A stretch of 12,225 bases of DNA from contig CAKOID010000024.1 of NCBI GenBank assembly GCA_934086355.1, forward strand, positions 1-12,225, given 5' to 3'. The stretch comes from an uncultured Bacilli bacterium. Lineage in GTDB: Bacteria; Bacillota_I; Bacilli_A; RF39; UBA660. Under the pieces are notes generated by a model. It was not told the origin of the DNA, made no database searches, and saw nothing but the letters and a program-made list of their open reading frames with translations. A program made the translations under genes and the position numbers. This document shows positions 7,182-12,225 of this stretch, one piece after another (the stretch's first letter is position 1; the number at the start of each line of letters is the position of its first letter).

Positions 7182-8804
7182 GTGAAAAAGATTTATATTT
7201 TTGGACATAAAAATCCTGATACTGATAGTGTATGTGGTGCAATTAGTTATAGTTATTTAAAGAATCAATTAGGTTTTAATACTGAGCCTAGAGTTTTAGG
7301 TGAAATAAATAATGAAACTAAATATGCATTAGATTATTTTAAAATTAAAGTACCAGAATATTTAGAAGATGTTAAAGTTAAAATAAAAGATATTACTTAT
7401 CATAAAGATTATTTCGTTAAAGAAAACACTAGTATATTTGAAACTTATAATTTTATGAATGAAAATAATATTACAGGTATACCTATTATTAATGATAAAA
7501 AGAAATTTGTTGGTTATGTTTCATTAAAAGAAATTGCTAAAACAATGATTACAGATAATAATAATTATTTAGATACAACATTTGATAATATAACTCATAC
7601 TTTGAAAAGTTTAAATTATATAAAAATTGATAATGTTATTAAAGGACATATTGTTGCAGCAACATTTGATGATAATACATTTATTAATAATGTAAAATTG
7701 GATAACGATAGTATTATTATTGTAGGAGATAGACAGGCAATTATAGATTATGCAATAGAAAGTAAAGTTAAATTAATTATTGTTATTGGTAATCAAGAGC
7801 TTAATGCAACACAGCTATTGTTAGCAAAAAATAATAATATTAATATAATATTTACTCCTTATACAAGTTTTGAAGCTAGTAAATTATTAGGCTTAACTAA
7901 TAACATTAATACTATAAAGAGAAATGAAAATTGTATATGTTTACAAACTGAAGATTATATGACTGACTTTATAGAAATTAGTAATAAAACTAAACATACA
8001 AATTATCCTATAGTCAGTAAAAGTGGTATATGCTATGGATTATTAAGATTAATTGATATAAGTGATTATGATAAAAATAAAGTAATATTAGTTGACCATA
8101 ATTCTGTTAAACAAACTGTAGATGGAATAGATGAAGCGGAAATATTAGAGATTGTAGATCATCATAATATAAGTGATATTAATACTAAAAATCCTATTAA
8201 TTTTAGAAATATGGCAGTTGGTAGTGTTAATACAATAATATATTATTTATATAAAGAAAATGATATTGTTATACCTAATGATATTGCTGGATTAATGATA
8301 AGTGGTATTATATCAGATACTGTACTATTAAATAGTCCTACTACAACATATCATGATAAATTTGTTATAGAAGAATTATCTAAACAAATTAATATAGATT
8401 ATAAAGAATATGGTATGAATTTATTAAAGAGTGGAATGGATATAACTGGATATAGTACTGAAGATATAATTTATAGAGATTATAAAGTATTTAGTGTAGG
8501 TGAGTATAAATTTAGTATTGGTCAAGTATTAACTGTTGATTTTAATGATTTTAAAGATAATATAAATAATTATGTTGAAACTTTAAATGAGATTAGTAGA
8601 AGTAATGGATATATATTAAGTACTATATATATAACAAATATACTTACTAAAGAATCTATGATATTATTTAATAGTAGTGGAAGTTATATAATTAGAGATG
8701 CATATGATTTAAATGATATATATGAAGGAGTAATTGTTAAGAATATATTATCAAGAAAAAAACAAATGGTTCCTAATATAATGTCAGTGCTTGAGAAAAA
8801 ATAA
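7182..8804 (+). CDS. ppaC: Manganese-dependent inorganic pyrophosphatase with CBS and DRTGG domains (family II)
   Basis: Soluble DHH-family enzyme that hydrolyses pyrophosphate to phosphate, pulling biosynthetic reactions forward. The catalytic N-terminal part begins GHKNPDTDS, with His9, Asp13 and Asp15 as metal ligands. A regulatory insert follows: first CBS motif (about 70-125), DRTGG-like domain (about 150-235) and second CBS motif (about 255-295). The DHH domain then resumes with VDHN (304-307) and VDHH (325-328). The DHHA2 part has SGIISDT and the substrate-binding SRKK near 524-527. The full length of about 540 residues fits CBS-PPases with this insert, which are known to be regulated by adenine nucleotides and, with DRTGG, by diadenosine polyphosphates. 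The start is GTG at 7182, giving MKKIYIFGHK as in relatives and sitting 8 bases after AAGGGAG (7167-7173). An upstream TTG at 7128 is in frame but overlaps the promoter. Confidence 0.95.
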   Translation: MKKIYIFGHKNPDTDSVCGAISYSYLKNQLGFNTEPRVLGEINNETKYALDYFKIKVPEYLEDVKVKIKDITYHKDYFVKENTSIFETYNFMNENNITGIPIINDKKKFVGYVSLKEIAKTMITDNNNYLDTTFDNITHTLKSLNYIKIDNVIKGHIVAATFDDNTFINNVKLDNDSIIIVGDRQAIIDYAIESKVKLIIVIGNQELNATQLLLAKNNNINIIFTPYTSFEASKLLGLTNNINTIKRNENCICLQTEDYMTDFIEISNKTKHTNYPIVSKSGICYGLLRLIDISDYDKNKVILVDHNSVKQTVDGIDEAEILEIVDHHNISDINTKNPINFRNMAVGSVNTIIYYLYKENDIVIPNDIAGLMISGIISDTVLLNSPTTTYHDKFVIEELSKQINIDYKEYGMNLLKSGMDITGYSTEDIIYRDYKVFSVGEYKFSIGQVLTVDFNDFKDNINNYVETLNEISRSNGYILSTIYITNILTKESMILFNSSGSYIIRDAYDLNDIYEGVIVKNILSRKKQMVPNIMSVLEKK

Positions 8805-8837
8805 AAAATATAGAGTTTTTGATGCTCTATATTTTTT
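8803..8837. terminator. Bidirectional terminator between pyrophosphatase and repressor genes
   Basis: A perfect 13-bp stem (8803-8815 with 8825-8837, core ATATAGAG/CTCTATAT) has a 9-nt loop and A runs on one side and T runs on the other, so it can stop transcription from both directions. It overlaps the stop codons of both convergent genes. Confidence 0.85.
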
Positions 8838-9159
8838 AACTATTTAAACCATCTATGTATCCAATAATCTTATTTTTCTTATCTTTAGTCATTTTATCAA
8901 ATAAATCTAATAACATTAAATCTGTTACGTCAAAACCATTTTTCTTAATAGCTAGTAAAGGCATATCATCATTTATTCTATCTAATAAATAATCTGTTGA
9001 TGTACCTAAGAAATCTGCCATTTTAATTAAAGTTTCTACTGATGGGAATGCTTTACCAGATTCGTAAGCTGATATAGTTTCTTGACTTACTTCAGCTGCA
9101 ATACTTAATCTTACTTGAGTTACTTTCTTTTTTTCTCTAATCTTTTTTAAATTTTCCAT
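8836..9159 (-). CDS. XRE-family (Cro/CI-type) transcriptional regulator
   Basis: Small DNA-binding protein of 107 residues. The N-terminal 60 residues form a classic five-helix HTH_3 fold. MENLKKIREKKKVTQ leads into the HTH itself (about 14-35, with SQETISAYESGKAFPSVETL) and ends with the ADFLGTSTDYLL stretch that is typical of these repressors. The C-terminal 45 residues are helical (DLMLLDLFDKMTKDKKNKIIGYI) and may serve for dimerisation. There is no peptidase or metal-binding domain. The ATG at 9157-9159 is chosen because AGGAG (complement of 9167-9171) is 7 bases upstream; the in-frame GTG at 9163-9165 is one base from that site. The gene is divergent from the Ca2+ ATPase gene, so control of itself or of the pump is possible. 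This is inference from position only, and many such regulators act elsewhere. Confidence 0.9.
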   Translation of the reverse strand: MENLKKIREKKKVTQVRLSIAAEVSQETISAYESGKAFPSVETLIKMADFLGTSTDYLLDRINDDMPLLAIKKNGFDVTDLMLLDLFDKMTKDKKNKIIGYIDGLNS

Positions 9160-9180
9160 ATACACACTCCTAAATAATTT

Positions 9181-9220
9181 TTATATATATTATTATATAT
9201 AAAATAATGGTACATATCAG
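9181..9220 (-). promoter_or_regulatory. Candidate promoter/operator of the XRE regulator
   Basis: On the minus strand an exact TATAAT (9192-9197) lies 17 bases after CTGATA (9215-9220). The -10 sits inside an inverted repeat TTATATATA (9181-9189) / TATATATAA (9194-9202), and a short palindrome ATATCAGATAT (9214-9224) covers the -35. All of this is low-complexity AT sequence, so support is modest. Confidence 0.35.
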
Positions 9221-9227
9221 ATATATT

Positions 9228-9262
9228 AAATATACTTAATTATATATTATAATTGTATATTT
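9228..9262. repeat. Imperfect inverted repeat between repressor and Ca2+ ATPase genes
   Basis: AAATATAC (9228-9235) pairs with GTATATTT (9255-9262), and AATTATA (9238-9244) pairs with TATAATT (9248-9254), around a TAT centre. This gives 15 base pairs with only a 2-nt bulge (TT at 9236-9237). No T tract follows, so it is not an obvious terminator. A protein-binding site is more likely than an RNA element. The rest of the 228-base gap holds no gene that I can see. Confidence 0.55.
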
Positions 9263-9320
9263 GTAAAATATAGAGTTATTTATGTAGAAATATGTTGAAT
9301 TTACTGGAATATTAAATATT

Positions 9321-9348
9321 TTGTCAAAAAAAGTTTTATTGGTAGTAT
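9321..9348 (+). promoter_or_regulatory. Candidate promoter of the Ca2+ ATPase gene
   Basis: TTGTCA (9321-9326, one mismatch to TTGACA) is followed after 16 bases by TAGTAT (9343-9348). TATTTT at 9346-9351 is an alternative -10, by analogy with the GTAG-preceded -10 boxes at uvrB and the pyrophosphatase gene. Just upstream is AATATTAAATATT (9308-9320). Confidence 0.4.
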
Positions 9349-9387
9349 TTTATTTTTTAGTTTCATAAGTTTATTTAGGAGGACGTT

Positions 9388-11943
9388 ATGGAACTAAAGG
9401 GACTAAATGATGAAGAAGTTAAAGTTAGTAGAAAAAGATATGGTGATAATGTTGTTAGTGAGAGTAAACAAAATAATTTTATTACTCTTTTAATTGAATC
9501 TTTAGGAGATCCTATAATTAAAATTCTTTTAATAGCACTTGCTGTTAAAGTAGTATTTCTATTTAGAAATTTTGATTGGTTTGAAACGTTAGGAATATTA
9601 ATTGCAATATTTTTAGCATCTTTTATATCTAGTATTAGTGAATATGGTAGTGAAAAAGCATTTAAGAGATTACAAGAAAAATCTTTAGATATTATGATTA
9701 AAGTTAAAAGAAATGGAAATTTAGTTAATATTAATATAAGAGATGTTGTTGTTGATGATATTGTATATTTAGAAAGTGGGGATTTAGTTCCTGCTGATGG
9801 CGTTGTTGTTTTTGGGGGCGTTAGTGTTGATGAATCTGCATTGAATGGAGAAACTAAAGAAGCATTAAAAAATATTAATGAAGAAGTTTTAAAGGGAAGT
9901 ATTATAAGTGATGGTACTTGTTATTTAAAAATTAAAAGAGTTGGTAAGAATACTATTTATGGTAATATTGAAACTGAAGTAATGTCTAAAACTATTGATA
10001 GTCCTTTGAAGAGTAGATTAAGAGATTTGGCTAAGGTTATTAGTAGGATAGGTTATGTAGGTTCTGTTTTAGTAGTTATTAGCTACTTATTTTCTGTTAT
10101 TGTTATAAAGAATAATTTTGATATTAATTTAATAATTGAAACAGTTACTAATTATAGATTAATGATAGATTATTTGATTTATTCATTAACATTATGTGTT
10201 ACTGTTATTATTGTAGCAGTTCCGGAAGGTCTTCCTATGATGGTTGCTTTAGTATTATCTAGTAATATGAAAAGAATGTTAAAAAATAATGTAATGGTTA
10301 GAAAAATGGTTGGAATAGAAACTGCAGGTAGTTTAAATATATTGTTTACTGATAAAACTGGTACAATTACTAGTGGTAAATTAAATGTAAGTAAACTTAT
10401 AAATTATAAGGGATTAGAATGTACTAATAAAAAATATATTGATATATTTAAAAATAGTATTTTATATAATAATCAAAGTGAATATAGTAATGGTAATGTT
10501 GTTGGAGGTAATACTACTGATCAAGCAATTATGAGATATTTAAAGTTAATAAGACAAGAAGATTATGAACATGTTGTTTTATTTAATAGTAAAAATAAGT
10601 ATTCTGTTACTAAAATGGTTAATAGTAATATATTTTATTTTAAGGGCGCTAATGAAGTTATTATAGATAATAGTGAATTTTATTTAGATGAATTGGGTTA
10701 TAAGCAAATTCTTAGAGATAAAAACAAATTGTATGAAGTTGTTAAAAAATTAACTAAAGAAGGTTTAAGAGTAATTAGTGTTGCTTATAAAAATAGTAAT
10801 GAATCTTTAGATGGTTTATGTTTTATAGGTTTTGTTGTTATTAAAGATGAAATTAGAGAAAATGCTAAGGAAGGTATAAATAGAGTTAGGGATGCTCATA
10901 TTCAAACTGTAATGATTACTGGTGATGATAGAGAAACTGCACTTAGTATTGCTAGAGAAGTTGGACTTGTCAAAAGTATAAATGATATTGTATTAACACA
11001 TGATGAAATGGAAAAGATGACTGATGATGCTATAGCACATATTATTAGTAATTTACGTGTGGTTGCGAGAGCTTTGCCTACAGATAAAAGTAGATTAGTT
11101 AAAATTTGTCAGAAATGTGATTTAGTTGTTGGTATGACTGGCGATGGTGTAAATGATGCTCCTGCTTTAAAAATTGCTGATGTAGGTTTTTCTATGGGAA
11201 GTGGTACTGAGATAGCAAAAGAGAGTAGTGATATTGTTATAATGGATAATAATTTAATTTCTATTGCTAATGCAGTACTTTATGGTAGAACGATATTTAA
11301 AAGTATTAGAAAATTTATTATATATCAATTAACTGTAAATTGTTGTGCTTTAGTACTTAGTTTTGTTGGTCCTTTTATTGGTATACCTACACCGATTACT
11401 GTTATTCAAATGTTGTGGATAAATATGATAATGGATACTTTAGCAGGATTGGCGTTTAGTTATGAGGCACCTTTAAAAGAATATTTAAAAGAATTACCTA
11501 AGAAACGTAATCAAAGTATTATAAATAAATTTATGTATACTGAAATATTAATTACTGGTGTGTATTCTTCTTTTGTTTCTATATTTTATTTATGTAATCC
11601 TTATGTTAAATCATTGTTTAGAGTAGATAAAGATAATATATATTTTATGACTGGTTTCTTTGCTTTGTTTATATTTATGGGGATATTTAATGCATTTAAT
11701 GCTAGAACAACTAGAATAAATTTATTAAGTAATATTAGTAAAAACAAAGTATTTATTATATTATTTATGTGTATAAGTATAGTTCAAATGTATTTAATTT
11801 ATTTTGGTGGAAGTTTATTTAGAACATATGGATTATCTTTTAAGGAATTGATGATTGTGCTAGCAATGGCATTTACTGTTATTCCTGTTGATATATTTAG
11901 AAAATTGTTATTTAAAAGACGTGGTGTAATTGATTATATATAA
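9388..11943 (+). CDS. P-type Ca2+-transporting ATPase (PMCA-like, type IIB)
   Basis: Integral membrane pump of 851 residues that probably exports Ca2+ using ATP. It has the full P-type layout: N-terminal cation-ATPase segment, TM1-2 (about 42-86), actuator domain with NGET at 153-156 in the TGES position, TM3-4 (about 218-293) with PEGLP at 279-283, phosphorylation motif DKTGT at 322-326 (Asp322), a compact nucleotide domain with KGANE, the hinge TGDGVNDAPAL from 584, and six C-terminal membrane segments (about 636-838). TM6 carries WINMIMD with Asn679 and Asp683, the site II Ca2+ ligands of SERCA. TM5 reads QLTVNCCALVL: the site I Glu of SERCA is Ala, as in plasma-membrane pumps, which implies one Ca2+ per cycle. 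AGGAGG (9377-9382) precedes the ATG. Ion specificity is inferred from these residues; another divalent cation is possible. Confidence 0.92.
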   Translation: MELKGLNDEEVKVSRKRYGDNVVSESKQNNFITLLIESLGDPIIKILLIALAVKVVFLFRNFDWFETLGILIAIFLASFISSISEYGSEKAFKRLQEKSLDIMIKVKRNGNLVNINIRDVVVDDIVYLESGDLVPADGVVVFGGVSVDESALNGETKEALKNINEEVLKGSIISDGTCYLKIKRVGKNTIYGNIETEVMSKTIDSPLKSRLRDLAKVISRIGYVGSVLVVISYLFSVIVIKNNFDINLIIETVTNYRLMIDYLIYSLTLCVTVIIVAVPEGLPMMVALVLSSNMKRMLKNNVMVRKMVGIETAGSLNILFTDKTGTITSGKLNVSKLINYKGLECTNKKYIDIFKNSILYNNQSEYSNGNVVGGNTTDQAIMRYLKLIRQEDYEHVVLFNSKNKYSVTKMVNSNIFYFKGANEVIIDNSEFYLDELGYKQILRDKNKLYEVVKKLTKEGLRVISVAYKNSNESLDGLCFIGFVVIKDEIRENAKEGINRVRDAHIQTVMITGDDRETALSIAREVGLVKSINDIVLTHDEMEKMTDDAIAHIISNLRVVARALPTDKSRLVKICQKCDLVVGMTGDGVNDAPALKIADVGFSMGSGTEIAKESSDIVIMDNNLISIANAVLYGRTIFKSIRKFIIYQLTVNCCALVLSFVGPFIGIPTPITVIQMLWINMIMDTLAGLAFSYEAPLKEYLKELPKKRNQSIINKFMYTEILITGVYSSFVSIFYLCNPYVKSLFRVDKDNIYFMTGFFALFIFMGIFNAFNARTTRINLLSNISKNKVFIILFMCISIVQMYLIYFGGSLFRTYGLSFKELMIVLAMAFTVIPVDIFRKLLFKRRGVIDYI

Positions 11944-11983
11944 AAAAGTGAATTAATTTTGTTTTGTTTTAATTCACTTTTTT
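11942..11983. terminator. Bidirectional terminator between Ca2+ ATPase and Rpn-like genes
   Basis: A perfect 15-bp stem pairs 11942-11956 (core GTGAATTAA) with 11969-11983 (core TTAATTCAC) across a 12-nt T-rich loop, with A and T runs at the outer ends. It overlaps the stop codons of both convergent genes. Confidence 0.85.
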
Positions 11984-12225
11984 GTTTGACTTATTAGATT
12001 TTGTTTTTACGCAATTTATATCTTCTATAATTTTATTTAACTCTTCTTCTTTTAAATTAGTAATCTTTAACATTAAGTCTTTATCTAAATTATTGTCTAA
12101 CATATTTTTTATTATTTTTTTCGGTTGTCTATTTCGCCTTGTTCATACGAAACTTCTTTCATATATTCGTCATAATCATAATATAATTGTTTATCTAAAT
12201 CTTCTATGTCTATATTAAATATTTT
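11969..12225 (-). pseudogene. Rpn/PD-(D/E)XK family protein, C-terminal fragment with a frameshift
   Basis: The minus strand opens from the right edge of the window with 37 residues, including YMKEVSYEQGEIDNRKK, and then hits TAA at 12112-12114. Moving to the -1 frame in the preceding run of seven As continues at once as IIKNMLDNNLDKDLMLKITNLKEEELNKII and ends at TAA 11969-11971. The joined tail matches the usual C-terminus of Rpn (recombination-promoting nuclease/putative transposase) proteins: a charged E.GE..R linker, a short IAKNML-type helix, then a small ITxLxxEEI helical hairpin. The nuclease domain, if present, lies outside the window. Alternatives to a dead gene are programmed slippage at A_AAA_AAA or a homopolymer sequencing error. 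Assignment rests on the tail only. Confidence 0.6.

Noticed and set aside
11982..12218. Plus-strand open frame of 78 residues at the right edge
   Set aside because: It begins inside the bidirectional terminator with no ribosome site, and the opposite strand encodes a recognisable Rpn-type tail.
1..12225. CRISPR array, tRNA/rRNA genes, insertion sequence ends or an integrase
   Set aside because: No regularly spaced repeats, tRNA-like cloverleaf or transposase reading frames were seen. The Rpn-like fragment alone does not define a mobile element.

Overview
The window is a very AT-rich, gene-dense stretch of what looks like a Bacillota (Firmicutes) chromosome, probably from a reduced-genome lineage near the Bacilli/Erysipelotrichia/RF39-type gut bacteria. 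The evidence is strong AGGAGG-type ribosome sites, rho-independent terminators at nearly every gene end, heavy use of A/T-ending codons, and Firmicutes-typical families (a YugP-type protease, a CBS-domain family II pyrophosphatase). The code is standard bacterial: TGG encodes Trp, and TGA ends two genes, one of them directly followed by a terminator hairpin. The taxonomic placement is inference.

Layout, left to right. (1) The 3' part of a degenerate Clp-type AAA+ ATPase gene enters from the left edge and ends at a terminator. (2) cysS (cysteinyl-tRNA synthetase) and a YugP-like membrane zinc protease form a tight operon closed by a terminator that contains the end of the protease gene. (3) Two unrecognised genes, a single-pass membrane protein and a 70-residue protein, overlap by ATGA and form a small operon. 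(4) uvrB follows with its own putative promoter. (5) murD lies on the minus strand, convergent with uvrB, and diverges from (6) a CBS/DRTGG manganese-dependent inorganic pyrophosphatase. (7) A small XRE-type repressor on the minus strand converges on the pyrophosphatase gene across a shared bidirectional hairpin. It diverges from (8) a PMCA-like P-type Ca2+ ATPase, across a 228-base gap containing a strong imperfect inverted repeat. (9) At the right edge a minus-strand gene fragment resembles the C-terminal tail of an Rpn/PD-(D/E)XK family protein and is interrupted by a one-base frameshift in a poly-A run.

Most of the window is housekeeping: translation, nucleotide excision repair, peptidoglycan precursor synthesis, pyrophosphate removal and Ca2+ export. 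I do not see an obvious new multi-gene system. The parts most worth a second look are the Clp-like protein that has lost several ATPase residues, the unknown two-gene membrane operon, the inverted repeats between the repressor and the Ca2+ pump, and the slippery-sequence frameshift at the right edge.
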